From contig NZ_FNJO01000018.1 of the NCBI RefSeq assembly GCF_900104095.1, positions 46,832 through 110,831 on the forward strand: a stretch of 64,000 nt of DNA, in the 5' to 3' direction. Positions 1 through 9,264 of this stretch are shown piece after piece (position 1 is the stretch's first letter; every line of letters starts with the position of its first letter). The translations under genes and the position numbers were made by a program. A model generated the notes under the pieces. That model ran no database searches, was not told where the DNA came from, and saw only the letters and a list, made by a program, of their open reading frames with translations. This DNA comes from Ralstonia sp. 25mfcol4.1 (lineage in GTDB: Bacteria; Pseudomonadota; Gammaproteobacteria; Burkholderiales; Burkholderiaceae).

Positions 1-1830
1 CATCTGGTTGGTGACTACTTTTCCACACTGCGTCGCTATGTGCCGGAGTTCCTCGATATACTGAAACTGCGTGCGGCACCAGCAGCCAAGGACTTGCTGA
101 CGGCCATCGAAGCAATCCGGACCATGAATGCCAACGACGCTCGCAAGGTCCCGGCCGACGTTCCGACCTCCTTTATCAAGAAACGGTGGGAGCCTCTGGT
201 ACAGACCAAGAACGGTATCGACAGACGGTTCTATGAAATGTGCGCGCTGTCCGAGCTGCGGAACCGCTTGCGTTCTGGCGACATCTGGGTTGAGGGATCG
301 AGGCAATTCAAGGACTTCGAGGAGTATCTGCTGCCCACCGAGAAGTTCGGTGCGCTCCGGGAGAGCCGCTTGCTGCCGCTGCCCATAACCACCGATTGTG
401 ACCGTTTTCTGGAAGAGCGGCGCCGGCTACTGGAGATGAAGCTAACCACCGCCAACCGATTGGCCGCCGCAAAGAAGCTGCCGGACGCGATCATCACCGA
501 AACTGGCTTGAAGATCTCGCCTCTCGACGCCTCTGTCCCGATGGAGGCCCAGACCTTGATCGACCAGACGTCCATCATGTTACCGCGCGTCAAGATTACC
601 GAACTCCTCATGGAGGTTGATGCGTGGACCGGATTCACTCGTCATTTCACGCACCTGAAAACCGACGAGCCAGCCTCCGACAAGACGTTGCTGCTGACGA
701 CGATTCTTGCAGACGCCATCAATCTCGGGTTGACGAAGATGGCAGATTCCTGCCCCGGCACGACCTATGCCAAGCTCGCGTGGTTACAGGCCTGGCATAT
801 TCGGGACGACACATATTCGCAAAGCCTGGCGGAGCTGATCAACGCACAGTCGGCGCATTCATTTGCCGCGCATTGGGGGGATGGAACCACCTCATCCTCG
901 GACGGTCAGCGTTTCAAGGCCGGCGGGCGGGCGGAGAGCACCGGGCACGTCAATCCGAAGTACGGCTCCGAGCCCGGCCGTATGATCTACACGCATATTT
1001 CCGACCAGTATGGTCCTTTTCACAGCAAGCTGGTGAACGTAGGCGTTCGTGATTCCACCTATGTACTCGACGGCCTGCTTCATCACGAGTCGGATCTACG
1101 AATCACGGAGCATTACACGGATACCAATGGGTTCACCGACCACGTCTTTGCCCTGATGCATCTGCTTGGATTTCGATTCGCGCCGCGTATTCGCGATCTC
1201 GCGGAAACGAAGCTGTATATCCCTGGTAGCCCAGATGACTATCCGGCCTTGGCGCCGATGATCGGCGGAACGTACAGGGAAAACCTAATCCGGTCTCACT
1301 GGGACGAGATTCTCCGCCTTGCCACGTCGATCAGACAAGGCACTGTTACTGCCTCACTGATGCTCCGCAAGCTTGGCAGCTATCCTCGGCAGAACGGTTT
1401 GGCCGTTGCCCTTCGCGAGTTGGGGCGCATCGAGCGGACATTGTTCACGCTGGATTGGCTCCAGGACCTAGAATTGCGCCGTCGCACGCATGCCGGCCTG
1501 AACAAGGGGGAGGCCCGCAACGCCCTCGCGCGATCCATCTTCTTTTACCGGCTCGGCGAAATTCGTGATCGTAGCTTCGAGCAGCAACGCTACCGCGCCA
1601 GCGGGCTGAACCTGGGGACCGCGGCGATTGTCCTCTGGAACACTGTCTATCTCGAACGCGCTGTCCAAGCCATGAGCGATCGCGGGCTGCCGCCCGACCC
1701 CGGGCTGTATTCCTATTTGTCGCCCCTGGGGTGGGAGCACATTAACTTGACTGGCGACTACGTATGGCGTATGAGCCACAAACCAGGGGCCGGAAAATTC
1801 CGCCCCTTGCGGCGCCTGGCGGACCGCTAA
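1..1830 (+). CDS. tnpA: Tn3-family transposase, 5'-truncated by the window edge
   Basis: This is the DDE transposase that binds the 38-bp ends and catalyses replicative cointegrate formation. The frame is open from position 1 without a stop, so the gene starts upstream; about 610 of the roughly 980-1000 residues usual for the family are present. The catalytic triad is visible: first Asp in a WGDGTTSSSDGQRF block near 880, second Asp in HYTDTNGFTDH near 1115, and the Glu in LNKGEARNALAR near 1515. The C-terminal segment ending TGDYVWRMSHKPGAGKFRPL is typical of Tn3 transposases. No frameshift is seen, so the enzyme may be functional. The subgroup (Tn21-like or other) cannot be set from this part alone. 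Confidence 0.95.
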   Translation, partial: HLVGDYFSTLRRYVPEFLDILKLRAAPAAKDLLTAIEAIRTMNANDARKVPADVPTSFIKKRWEPLVQTKNGIDRRFYEMCALSELRNRLRSGDIWVEGSRQFKDFEEYLLPTEKFGALRESRLLPLPITTDCDRFLEERRRLLEMKLTTANRLAAAKKLPDAIITETGLKISPLDASVPMEAQTLIDQTSIMLPRVKITELLMEVDAWTGFTRHFTHLKTDEPASDKTLLLTTILADAINLGLTKMADSCPGTTYAKLAWLQAWHIRDDTYSQSLAELINAQSAHSFAAHWGDGTTSSSDGQRFKAGGRAESTGHVNPKYGSEPGRMIYTHISDQYGPFHSKLVNVGVRDSTYVLDGLLHHESDLRITEHYTDTNGFTDHVFALMHLLGFRFAPRIRDLAETKLYIPGSPDDYPALAPMIGGTYRENLIRSHWDEILRLATSIRQGTVTASLMLRKLGSYPRQNGLAVALRELGRIERTLFTLDWLQDLELRRRTHAGLNKGEARNALARSIFFYRLGEIRDRSFEQQRYRASGLNLGTAAIVLWNTVYLERAVQAMSDRGLPPDPGLYSYLSPLGWEHINLTGDYVWRMSHKPGAGKFRPLRRLADR

Positions 1831-1844
1831 CTCGCGAGCGAGGT

Positions 1845-1882
1845 CTTAGAGGGCAATATTTTCCGAATTCTGAAGTGGCCCC
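1845..1882. repeat. 38-bp Tn3-family terminal inverted repeat (IRR)
   Basis: Read inward on the minus strand, the sequence begins GGGG, contains the conserved block CGGAAAATA in the middle and ends CTAAG. It is exactly 38 bp long, matching the Tn3/Tn21-type terminal repeat. It lies 15 bp after the transposase stop, where the family places it. Confidence 0.92.
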
Positions 1883-1923
1883 TACTTCCTTGCCGAACGA
1901 TGCCGTTGGCGGTTTTTGTCGAA

Positions 1924-2448
1924 TTAGTGCCGGAACGATGGCGGGGGTACGAACATGGTCGGTGGTCCCACCACTTCGCCCTCTACAACGTCGATACTCT
2001 GCATGAGGGTCTCGGCTAGCAGGTGCGCGTACGGTTGTGTGGTGCCGACGTTAAAAACCAGGCGCCCCGTCACCCAGGTAGCTTTGACCGAACCGGCAGC
2101 GTAGGGAAAAACGGCGGCCTTGACATCGGGGCCCATGCCACATGGCCCCACGGTAAGCCTGGTCAGGTACAGGGCGCCGTCGCGCACCTCCCACGTGCCG
2201 TGATACCCGCGCCACAGGGCGGAGCAATTTCCACGAGCGGCTTGAAGCTGATCGCGCAACGCGCCAGCACCGGGACGATCGCTACGAAGGATCGGTTCGA
2301 ACGGTCGAGCATGCGTCAAGCCATGGGTCTGGCCATCAATGACAAGGTAATCGGGCATCTGCCCCGTTGCGCCGGCCTTCAGCGGGCAAACCATGACAGC
2401 GCAGGCCGCAACGGCGCACAGAATCGGACGAGTGAGGGTAACGAGCAT
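1924..2448 (-). CDS. Exported protein of unknown function
   Basis: About 174 aa if started at the ATG at 2448, which places a good signal peptide (MLVTLTRPILCAVAACAV, cleavage near KAGATG) at the N-terminus. The open frame continues to 2505, but that extension would put 19 residues before the hydrophobic segment. The mature part has two cysteines (GNCSALW and GPCGMG) that could form a disulphide and a Pro-rich tail. I do not recognise the family. It lies directly beside the transposon end and is divergent from the lipoprotein gene downstream, so no operon partner informs its role. Confidence 0.6.
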   Translation of the reverse strand: MLVTLTRPILCAVAACAVMVCPLKAGATGQMPDYLVIDGQTHGLTHARPFEPILRSDRPGAGALRDQLQAARGNCSALWRGYHGTWEVRDGALYLTRLTVGPCGMGPDVKAAVFPYAAGSVKATWVTGRLVFNVGTTQPYAHLLAETLMQSIDVVEGEVVGPPTMFVPPPSFRH

Positions 2449-2691
2449 CGATAGATTATTGAGTGAAGGGGCCTCGATCGTGCTGTGCTGGAGTGCTGCG
2501 CGCACCCGTCAGGCGACGAGCGTCGGCATTGGCCGACAAACGTGGTGATATGGCTTGCATGGGTCTACCCCTTGTTGATCCGCCATGGGCGGATGTCTGT
2601 CGTCAATTGCGGGGTGTTGGTCAGAACGTCGGTGCTTTCCATATGCTTCGCCTCCAGACTTGCTGCCATCAACCACCTGATGGAGGTCAGC

Positions 2692-4137
2692 ATGAAATCT
2701 CGATTCACCGTACTTTTGACTGCAATCGTCGTTGCATTCGGATTGACCGGCTGTGGCGGCGGCGAAGACGATGCTACAGCAGTGATTTCCTCACAGCCAG
2801 GCGGCTCAAATGGCGCGACTGACGCGGCTAACCCCAACACGCCAGTCTCTTCCTCATTGTCATGGTCGGCGGCTGTTCGGCTATCAACGGCAGGCGCCAA
2901 GATTGACTATCCTGCCGCCGCGATCGCTGCTGATGGCTTTGCCGTGGCCGCTTACGTGGCGGAAAGCGGTACCGATGGCGGGCGAGTCTACGTGGCCACC
3001 CGTCAGCCGCAGGCCGATTCGTGGAGCCTGCCGATTGTCATGAGTCCCATGGGACAGAAGCCCGTGCGCATTACGCCGGCGTCAGGCTGGGCACCTTCTA
3101 GCCCGGCGATCCAGGTTGCCCTGAATCGGCTAACCGGCGACGCGGTGTTCGTGTGGGCCTCCCAGGCCGATGCGGCATTTCCGGGGCAAGCCTCGGTTTG
3201 GATGGCGCGCTATACACGGGCCGCGAACATGTGGGTGGCGCCGGTGCGCCTCGGCTACGCCACCACCATGCCGGCTGTCTCGTCCAATCGGCGCGGTGAT
3301 ATCGCGGTTGTCTGGGCGGCGCCTGGCAGTGCTGGCAACAGTGTTCTGCAAGGCAGGATGTTGGCCGGCGGCCAGCTTAGCAGCTTTGGCGGCGTTGACG
3401 CCGGCTCACGCGTCTCTGCGCCGCAAGTCGTCTTGGACGCCAGCGGCGAGATGACAATTGCCTGGCGTACCGCCAGCAGCGGTGCGGCTTCGTCGAGCAC
3501 CACAGGCAGCCAGCTCAACGTGCTGCGTGCCACGGCGACAAACATGACGCGCACACCCGAACGCGTGTTGGAGGACACGGGCGGCGATATTGACTTCAGT
3601 CTTGCGGGAGCCGAGAGCGGCGCGGCCGTGTTGGGCATTGGTACCAGCACTGGACAAATCATGACCACTATTCGGGCAAGCCGCGAAGGGGTATGGACCG
3701 CGCCGGAGCGCATGCAAGGCAGTGCCGCGAACTACCTGCCAGCGGTCGCCATTGGCAAGCAGGGCGATGCTGTCTTGATGTTCTCGGCGGTCGACAGCGT
3801 GGGTGCTAGCTACTACCAGCGTACGCCCTGGGTGGCACGATACACCGCGGCTACTGGCGGATGGACGGCACCTCGGGCGCTGTCGACCAGTACCGCTGGC
3901 GTGGGCCAACCACAGGCACATCTCAACGATGATGGTTCGGCATTGCTATCGATGCGCGGTACCAACGTCATGACTTGGCGCGCGACTGCTGATACCTGGC
4001 AGCGCACCACGCACGACCTCACGGGTACCGCACCGGTGACGGCTGTCGATCCAGAGAGCGGTCGCGCGGTGCTCCTCTGGGTTGGCGACCGCGTTGCCGT
4101 CGATCGGGACGGCCTAATGGCGCAGGTATTGCGCTAA
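2692..4137 (+). CDS. Putative lipoprotein with repetitive beta-propeller-like body
   Basis: The frame is open from 2485, but the ATG at 2692 follows a GGAGG Shine-Dalgarno at 2682-2686 and begins a classical lipoprotein signal with lipobox LTGC, giving 481 aa. The mature protein starts with a low-complexity linker. It then carries repeated units with W-x-A/S-P and 'AVFVW', 'IAVVW', 'MTIAW', 'AVLLW' strands spaced about 50-60 residues apart, which suggests a beta-propeller or BNR-like fold. No catalytic residues are recognised. It is probably anchored in a membrane facing the periplasm. It precedes the two-component/CHAT operon by 117 bp in the same direction and could be its target or sensor partner, but this is inference from position only. 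Confidence 0.75.
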   Translation: MKSRFTVLLTAIVVAFGLTGCGGGEDDATAVISSQPGGSNGATDAANPNTPVSSSLSWSAAVRLSTAGAKIDYPAAAIAADGFAVAAYVAESGTDGGRVYVATRQPQADSWSLPIVMSPMGQKPVRITPASGWAPSSPAIQVALNRLTGDAVFVWASQADAAFPGQASVWMARYTRAANMWVAPVRLGYATTMPAVSSNRRGDIAVVWAAPGSAGNSVLQGRMLAGGQLSSFGGVDAGSRVSAPQVVLDASGEMTIAWRTASSGAASSSTTGSQLNVLRATATNMTRTPERVLEDTGGDIDFSLAGAESGAAVLGIGTSTGQIMTTIRASREGVWTAPERMQGSAANYLPAVAIGKQGDAVLMFSAVDSVGASYYQRTPWVARYTAATGGWTAPRALSTSTAGVGQPQAHLNDDGSALLSMRGTNVMTWRATADTWQRTTHDLTGTAPVTAVDPESGRAVLLWVGDRVAVDRDGLMAQVLR

Positions 4138-4143
4138 GCCAAG

Positions 4144-4171
4144 GCCGCCCCCTCTTCGGTAGGGGGGCGGC
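4144..4171 (+). terminator. GC-rich stem-loop after the lipoprotein gene
   Basis: GCCGCCCCCT and AGGGGGGCGGC flank a CTTCGGT loop seven bases after the stop codon. The stem is strong with one bulged G. There is no T tract, so it may slow transcription or protect RNA ends rather than act as a full intrinsic terminator. It separates the lipoprotein from the LytTR operon. Confidence 0.5.
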
Positions 4172-4254
4172 AACGCTCAAGTCGTTTCTGCACACTGTCG
4201 ATAAGCGCAGTACGCCTATCACGCACAGGTTCCGGCCTGCATATTCAAAGCACT

Positions 4255-5064
4255 ATGCCCACAGCTCTTATTGCTGACGACGAACCTCATTTGCGGGAAA
4301 TGCTGCGCGAGCAGCTAAACGTGATCTGGCCTGATCTGGAGATCATTGCCGAACTCGAGGATGGTCCGACTGCCCTGTTGCAGATCGAACAGCTGCGCCC
4401 GGACTTCGCCTTTCTCGATATCCGCATGCCAGGGCTTACCGGCCTTCAGGTCGCACGTGCAGTGACAGTGCCGACACGTATCGTCTTTGCCACTGCATTT
4501 GATAGCTACGCGGTCGAGGCATTTGAAGCGAACGCCGTGGACTACATTCTTAAGCCCGTGGAGTTGCCAAGGTTGGCGAAAGTCGTGACCCGGTTGCGCA
4601 AATCGTTAGACGCGGCCGACGGCCTCTCTCCAAGACAACTCATGGAGGCGCTGGCCAAACTGGCGGGCGTGCCAGATGTGGGCGGCAACTCGACCGTCGT
4701 GGGCGATGCAGCGGGCCAAGCCGGCAGCACGCCCGCGGTAACTCGCCTGGAATGGTTGCAAGTGCCGGTTGGCCAACAGGTTCACATGGTTCACGTCGAC
4801 GACGTCGTCTATTTCGAGTCCGACAACAAGTATTCCCGCGTGGTCACGAGCGAGGTGGAAGGACTGATTCGCGCGTCGCTAAAAGAACTCCTCGCCCAGT
4901 TAGATGAAGCCCTTTTCCTGCAGACCCATCGAGGGGTCGTGGTGAATCGTCGTTTTATCCGAGCCGTCCACAGGCGAGGCGAAACGATGGAAATTGAGCT
5001 ACGTGGGCGGCAAGAGCGTATTCGAGTGTCCACTGCACACCACCACCAATTCAAGGCAATGTGA
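4255..5064 (+). CDS. LytTR-family response regulator
   Basis: A 269-aa two-domain regulator that should bind DNA when phosphorylated by the adjacent kinase. The N-terminal receiver has the acidic pocket (IADDEP, residues 6-11), phospho-acceptor Asp55 in FLDIRMPG, a Thr/Ala switch region (FATAFD) and conserved Lys100 in YILKPVE. A linker of about 50 residues leads to a LytTR DNA-binding domain (about 164-265, with VYFESDNKYSRVV and FLQTHRGVVVNRRFI). The stop overlaps the next start (TGATG), which indicates translational coupling with the histidine kinase. Regulators of this AlgR/LytR class usually control surface or cell-envelope genes; the target here is unknown, but the linked exported proteins and CHAT peptidase are obvious candidates. 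Confidence 0.93.
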   Translation: MPTALIADDEPHLREMLREQLNVIWPDLEIIAELEDGPTALLQIEQLRPDFAFLDIRMPGLTGLQVARAVTVPTRIVFATAFDSYAVEAFEANAVDYILKPVELPRLAKVVTRLRKSLDAADGLSPRQLMEALAKLAGVPDVGGNSTVVGDAAGQAGSTPAVTRLEWLQVPVGQQVHMVHVDDVVYFESDNKYSRVVTSEVEGLIRASLKELLAQLDEALFLQTHRGVVVNRRFIRAVHRRGETMEIELRGRQERIRVSTAHHHQFKAM

Positions 5065-6161
5065 TGCAACTGGTCGCGGATCGGAAGCGCCTCGTCGTAC
5101 TGGGCGGTACGTTCATAGCAATGGTGGCATTGGCTGTGGTGGCCTGGTGGCCGGCCAGAGAGGGCGGGGCCGACATCGGACTACCAGGCTTTCTACTGGG
5201 AATAGCCTTTGTCGGCATCATGGCTCTTGTAATCGCATTCCTTGATCGCCACCAATCGGCGCAAGCCGCCGCACTTATGGCGACGTTACAGGCGTTGTTG
5301 GAGATCACCGCAGGGGCGGCAGTAGTGGCAGGCCTGAGCATGTCCGCTGTGTACGCGCTGCCTTCTCCGGTTGTCTCCCGGCTGTTCGTGGCAGACGCCC
5401 TGGCGGATCTCATTGTCATTGCGTGCGTCGGCCTGGCGTTGCTAGCGGCTGTGCGATATTGGAGACGATACGCTGCCGCCAGGGCGCAGGCCACGGAAGC
5501 CCAGGTTGCGGTCGCGAAGGCCACGGCAGCCGCCGCCTTGCGCGACAAGGAACTCGCCCAGTCACAACTGATGTTGCTACAGGCGCAGGTCGAACCGCAC
5601 TTCTTGTGGAATTCTCTGGCTCACGTTCAGTTTCTGATTAGCAAGGATCCAGCCGATGCAACCAGAATGATGGCGCACCTGATTCGATATTTGAGGGCGG
5701 CAATGCCTCAAATGCGCGAGAAGGTGTCAACGTTGGGCACGGAGATGGAGTCAGTCGAGGCCTATCTTGCGCTGATGAAGATCCGGATGGGAGCGCGGCT
5801 TACGGTCAGCGTAAATGTCGCGGAGGATCTCCGTGCGCAGGAATTTCCACCGTTGCTGCTGCAAACCTTGGTCGAAAACGCGATCAAGCATGGCGTTGAA
5901 CCGAAGATCGGACCCGTCTCGGTAACAGTAAGCGCGGCACTGAACGGCGTCCAACATGAACTCCTCGTTCTCGACGTCGAGGACGACGGTGTGGGGCTGC
6001 AGGCTACGCCTCCCACTCGTGGCACGGGCATTGGTCTCCGAAATGTGCGAGAGCGACTGCGGCTTGCCTACGGTGAAGGGGCGGCGCTGACCATCATGGC
6101 GGCACCACGCGGCGGCGTCATCGCCCGAATTTCCATTCCAGGTGCAACGGGAGCCGCCTAA
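5064..6161 (+). CDS. LytS/AlgZ-type membrane sensor histidine kinase
   Basis: A 365-aa kinase taken from the ATG at 5064 (a GTG directly before it is also possible). Four hydrophobic segments (about residues 10-30, 43-61, 71-100 and 110-136) form a compact membrane sensor without a large periplasmic loop. A short Ala/Gln/Glu coiled coil follows, then a His_kinase (PF06580-type) domain with QVEPHFLWNSL, phospho-His near residue 180. The ATP-binding domain shows the N box (LVENAIKHG), DDGVGL and GTGIGLRNVRERL. It is the partner of the upstream LytTR regulator and its stop directly abuts the next gene's ATG, so the genes form one transcript. Confidence 0.93.
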   Translation: MQLVADRKRLVVLGGTFIAMVALAVVAWWPAREGGADIGLPGFLLGIAFVGIMALVIAFLDRHQSAQAAALMATLQALLEITAGAAVVAGLSMSAVYALPSPVVSRLFVADALADLIVIACVGLALLAAVRYWRRYAAARAQATEAQVAVAKATAAAALRDKELAQSQLMLLQAQVEPHFLWNSLAHVQFLISKDPADATRMMAHLIRYLRAAMPQMREKVSTLGTEMESVEAYLALMKIRMGARLTVSVNVAEDLRAQEFPPLLLQTLVENAIKHGVEPKIGPVSVTVSAALNGVQHELLVLDVEDDGVGLQATPPTRGTGIGLRNVRERLRLAYGEGAALTIMAAPRGGVIARISIPGATGAA

Positions 6162-6665
6162 ATGAACCACCGCCCCGCCTGCACCGTCACGATTCTTCTT
6201 TGTTCGTTGGCGTTGTCTGCGTCCGTCGCCGCCGAGGTCACCAATGCTGCTCCCGACGAAATGACGTTCGTAACTCGGGTACTCGCCTACGAGACTTGGT
6301 TAGACACCCCACTTGAGATCGACGCCGCAGTCTGCATCGACCAAACGGCGCAGGTCCATCAACAGCTATACGCCAACGGCCGGCCCTCCCGCATCGCGAT
6401 GGAAGCGGTGCGGCGGGCTGCCGAAGTATGTTCCATAGGGCCAGAAGACGACTCGCGGAGGGGGATAGTGAGTGTGGTGGCCAGCATTTTGGAGAAGGAG
6501 GCTCGCGTTGCCGAGAAATTAAAGCAGGGGAGGTACTGCCTTGGGGTGGCCGCCGATGAACCTGAACTTCGGCAGTGCGTCACGCGCATGGCGGGCTACC
6601 CTCCTGACGTCGAAGAATGGAAGCGCTGGACGGCTCTTCTAACACAGCGCGGGGGACGCCGATGA
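6162..6665 (+). CDS. Exported four-cysteine protein, third gene of the LytTR/CHAT operon
   Basis: 167 aa with a signal peptide (LLCSLALSASVAAE). The mature part is mainly helical and has four cysteines (AAVC, AEVCS, RYC, RQC); the last two are separated by 12 residues. This suggests a disulphide-stabilised periplasmic protein. The family is not recognised. The start codon follows the kinase stop directly and the stop overlaps the CHAT gene start (ATGA), so it belongs to the same operon. A decayed homologue with the same C-x12-C spacing lies beside the second LytTR/LytS copy at 16060-16521, so the association with this two-component system is older than this locus. A ligand-binding or regulatory subunit is possible but unproven. 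Confidence 0.75.
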   Translation: MNHRPACTVTILLCSLALSASVAAEVTNAAPDEMTFVTRVLAYETWLDTPLEIDAAVCIDQTAQVHQQLYANGRPSRIAMEAVRRAAEVCSIGPEDDSRRGIVSVVASILEKEARVAEKLKQGRYCLGVAADEPELRQCVTRMAGYPPDVEEWKRWTALLTQRGGRR

Positions 6666-9097
6666 ACCGCGGTATCAGCCGACCGCCCAACAACGGTCGT
6701 AGAACTGTCCTGCGTGCAGCATTAAGCGGAGGCGTAGCAATGCTGGCGCCGCAGATAACAATGGCTTCGGACGAAACTACTCCTGAGTTCGCTGCGAGCC
6801 CTGCGTTTGCAGTGCGACTCATGGGGTTGGCAAATCAGGCAATGCTCTGGATTCAAGCTGGGCGATTGAAAGAAGCCCTTTCGGTCCTTGAGGCCGCCAA
6901 TACCATATTGGAAGAGGCTCCGAGCAGGCGGTGGCCGTGGCGCATATATATAGGCCCGAAGTTGGGACACGTCTTGTTCGAACTTGGAGATCGAGACAGG
7001 GCACGCGCAGTATTGGAGGAGGCACTTGAGGCACAGAGTCGCGTTCGCGAGACCCGACTGCGGCCCTTCATTTTCGCCGATGCGGGGCAAGATAAGGCTA
7101 TGGGGTCGGCTCTACTCAAGGCCGAATTCGATCGACAGTTTCTATCCTCAGTTGTATTGGCATCAGGACGAGCACGCGCGCTCTCCAATCTGGTCTACGA
7201 CACAGGGGCTGGATCCATCGAAATCCAGTTCACTCTGGGCCGAGTACTGGTCGCTTGTGGTGATACGGCGGCGCTGGCTAAGCTATACCGCTACGAACTG
7301 CGTACTCAAGGTCCTATCGACGCCTGGACCTTCGTTGCGAACGTCGCACGGGAGTATAGGCAATTCAAGCTGGCTACACTGTTCGCACGGGTAGATCAGT
7401 GGCCTTTGGCAAACGAGGCTTTTCAGCGTGCGTACTCTGCGAATTTCGCTCGCTCTGCCGGAGCAACCGCGTCCATGCCGGACGGTACGGCGTTGTTCGC
7501 GGCTTTTGGCATCGGCCGGGAAATGTTGGCTTGCTGGCTTGGCGCGTTTATGGCATCTCATTCGCGCGGCACGATTGCACGCCAGTGGCCGAGCGGGCGG
7601 GATATCGATGCCAGGATGGCCTTGATGTTGTCCCACATCGTTCGAGCCAAAGGCGCCGTTACCCGCTACGCTGAGCGATTGCGGTCACTCCTTGACCAAG
7701 CCACACGCGAGGACGTTGTTAGCAAGCGTAAGGTTCTGGATCAACTTGAGGACGAAATGGCATCGCAGCCAACAAGCACTGCGGGCTTCGCCACTTTCCA
7801 AGCTCTGGCGATGCGCTACATCGACGTGCTCGACGGGCTGCTGCCATACTTGCGCGACGCAGGACTTGGTAAGGACGTGGCTGTCGATGGAACGTTGTTG
7901 GACGACGTCGTGCGGCACCTCGGGACGACGCCGGCCATCGGCTTTATCGTTTGTCGAGCATTTCCGCCGCCCGACGGGGCAGCCGGGCCTCCGATCTACC
8001 TTCGCTACGCTCTGTACCCTGGCGGCATCCAGTTTCACATAGTCGGGGGATGCGCGGTCATAGACAAACAGATTTTCAGCTTCCGCAGAGCATTGCTTTC
8101 TGGCCGGCATCCCGAGGGAGTGGGCAAAAACCTGGCACAGATGCTGCTGGCCGAGCTCCCCGAAGAGGTCAACCGGGCAAAAGACTGGGTAATGGACCCG
8201 GATGGCGCTCTTAACCTGCTGCCGTTCGACGCCTTGCCGGACCCAAATGGCCAGCCTTTAATCGTCCGACGAGCAATTCGTCATGTCTCATCACTGGCAG
8301 CGCTGGCGGGCTCGGCGGTACAACCGAGGGCCACGGGGCCAGCATGCATTGTCGCCAATCCGGCATATCGCACGGGGTCCACGACTGATGGCGGGATGGC
8401 TTCCGTCAGGCTTACGGAGGCCGGCATGCGCATCAGGGCGGTTTCCACATTGCCTGATACTGCGACGGAAGCCGCGAACGTAGCTGGCAGCCTCGCGCAC
8501 ATGGAGATTCGCTCGGTAATGTACGAGGGCGGGCAAGCGACGCCAAATGCGTTGACGGAGCTGAGTCAGGCGCCGACCGTCTTGCACGTTGCGACGCACG
8601 CCATGCTGATCGGCACGCTTCCGGACGACACGGGCTCTGACCGCGCGCTGCGACCTATGGGCGACGAGATCGTCGATCTTATCTTACCTGGTCGACGGGC
8701 GGGCCTGTTGCTGGCCGGCGAGTCGGGCAATAGGGTCCTGTTGGCAAAGGATATCGCCCGGCTTTCTCTGCAAGGGACCTCTCTAGCCGTCCTTTCAGGA
8801 TGTGACACCGCCAATGGGGACATCGATGTTGGAGAGGGCGTCGCCAGTTTGCGTCGCGCGCTGGAGCAGGCAGGCGCAGCCAGTACGGTGACGTCCCTGT
8901 GGCCAGTACCCGGCGAGGCGACCGCGAGACTGATGGCCGACTTCTATCGGCTGCTGGCCAGTGGTGTCCCGAAAAGCCAGGCGCTTCGGGGCGCGAAGGA
9001 AGCTTCGTGGCGCCGTGGCGACCCTGCCTCGGCGTGGGCCGCGTTCCTGTTCGCAGGGCGCGACGGCACCATGGGTGCCGGCGCCAGTCCGGCTTAG
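6662..9097 (+). CDS. CHAT-domain (caspase-like) peptidase with predicted Tat signal
   Basis: 811 aa from the ATG at 6662, which overlaps the previous stop; the frame is open slightly further upstream. The N-terminus has a twin-arginine motif (NGRRTVLRAALSGG) followed by a hydrophobic stretch and an Ala-rich cleavage region. The middle is helical with TPR-like blocks (residues about 45-380). The C-terminal CHAT domain carries the expected catalytic pair: His646 in LHVATHA and Cys714 in LSGCDTANG, followed by VTSLWPVPGEATARLMADFY and a terminal AWAAFLFAG motif. CHAT proteins are clan CD cysteine peptidases related to caspases and separase, usually cytoplasmic with TPR sensors. Export by Tat would be unusual. 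Targets are unknown; coupled translation with a LytTR system suggests regulated production. Confidence 0.88.
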   Translation: MNRGISRPPNNGRRTVLRAALSGGVAMLAPQITMASDETTPEFAASPAFAVRLMGLANQAMLWIQAGRLKEALSVLEAANTILEEAPSRRWPWRIYIGPKLGHVLFELGDRDRARAVLEEALEAQSRVRETRLRPFIFADAGQDKAMGSALLKAEFDRQFLSSVVLASGRARALSNLVYDTGAGSIEIQFTLGRVLVACGDTAALAKLYRYELRTQGPIDAWTFVANVAREYRQFKLATLFARVDQWPLANEAFQRAYSANFARSAGATASMPDGTALFAAFGIGREMLACWLGAFMASHSRGTIARQWPSGRDIDARMALMLSHIVRAKGAVTRYAERLRSLLDQATREDVVSKRKVLDQLEDEMASQPTSTAGFATFQALAMRYIDVLDGLLPYLRDAGLGKDVAVDGTLLDDVVRHLGTTPAIGFIVCRAFPPPDGAAGPPIYLRYALYPGGIQFHIVGGCAVIDKQIFSFRRALLSGRHPEGVGKNLAQMLLAELPEEVNRAKDWVMDPDGALNLLPFDALPDPNGQPLIVRRAIRHVSSLAALAGSAVQPRATGPACIVANPAYRTGSTTDGGMASVRLTEAGMRIRAVSTLPDTATEAANVAGSLAHMEIRSVMYEGGQATPNALTELSQAPTVLHVATHAMLIGTLPDDTGSDRALRPMGDEIVDLILPGRRAGLLLAGESGNRVLLAKDIARLSLQGTSLAVLSGCDTANGDIDVGEGVASLRRALEQAGAASTVTSLWPVPGEATARLMADFYRLLASGVPKSQALRGAKEASWRRGDPASAWAAFLFAGRDGTMGAGASPA

Positions 9098-9264
9098 TCG
9101 CCCGGTTGCCGGAGTTCGTCGCGCCACTGGCTGCATTCGTCGGAAGTTCGTCGCTTCGTTCGAAGAACTTCTTGAGAATGCGTGCATGGCGGACGGTTCA
9201 ACGAGTGAGAGATGAATCGGCCCGAAGTACCAACGCCTTCCTACATGGATGGGAGCCTGTTCAA

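Larger units (their letters stand above)
1..1882 (+). mobile_element. Right end of a Tn3-family transposon
   Basis: The window opens inside a Tn3-family transposase gene and the element ends at a canonical 38-bp terminal inverted repeat 15 bp after the transposase stop. Only this end lies in the window, so the resolvase, cargo genes and left repeat must be upstream. Sequence after position 1882 belongs to the host or to an older island. A 5-bp target duplication (here it would be TACTT at 1883-1887) is expected for the family but cannot be tested without the other end. Confidence 0.9.

Noticed and set aside
624..1052. Second open frame inside the Tn3 transposase
   Set aside because: It overlaps the catalytic core of the recognised transposase and has no domain; a shadow of GC-rich coding.
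2023..2454. Plus-strand frame opposite the exported protein at 1924-2448
   Set aside because: The minus-strand frame has a clear signal peptide; the plus frame has none.
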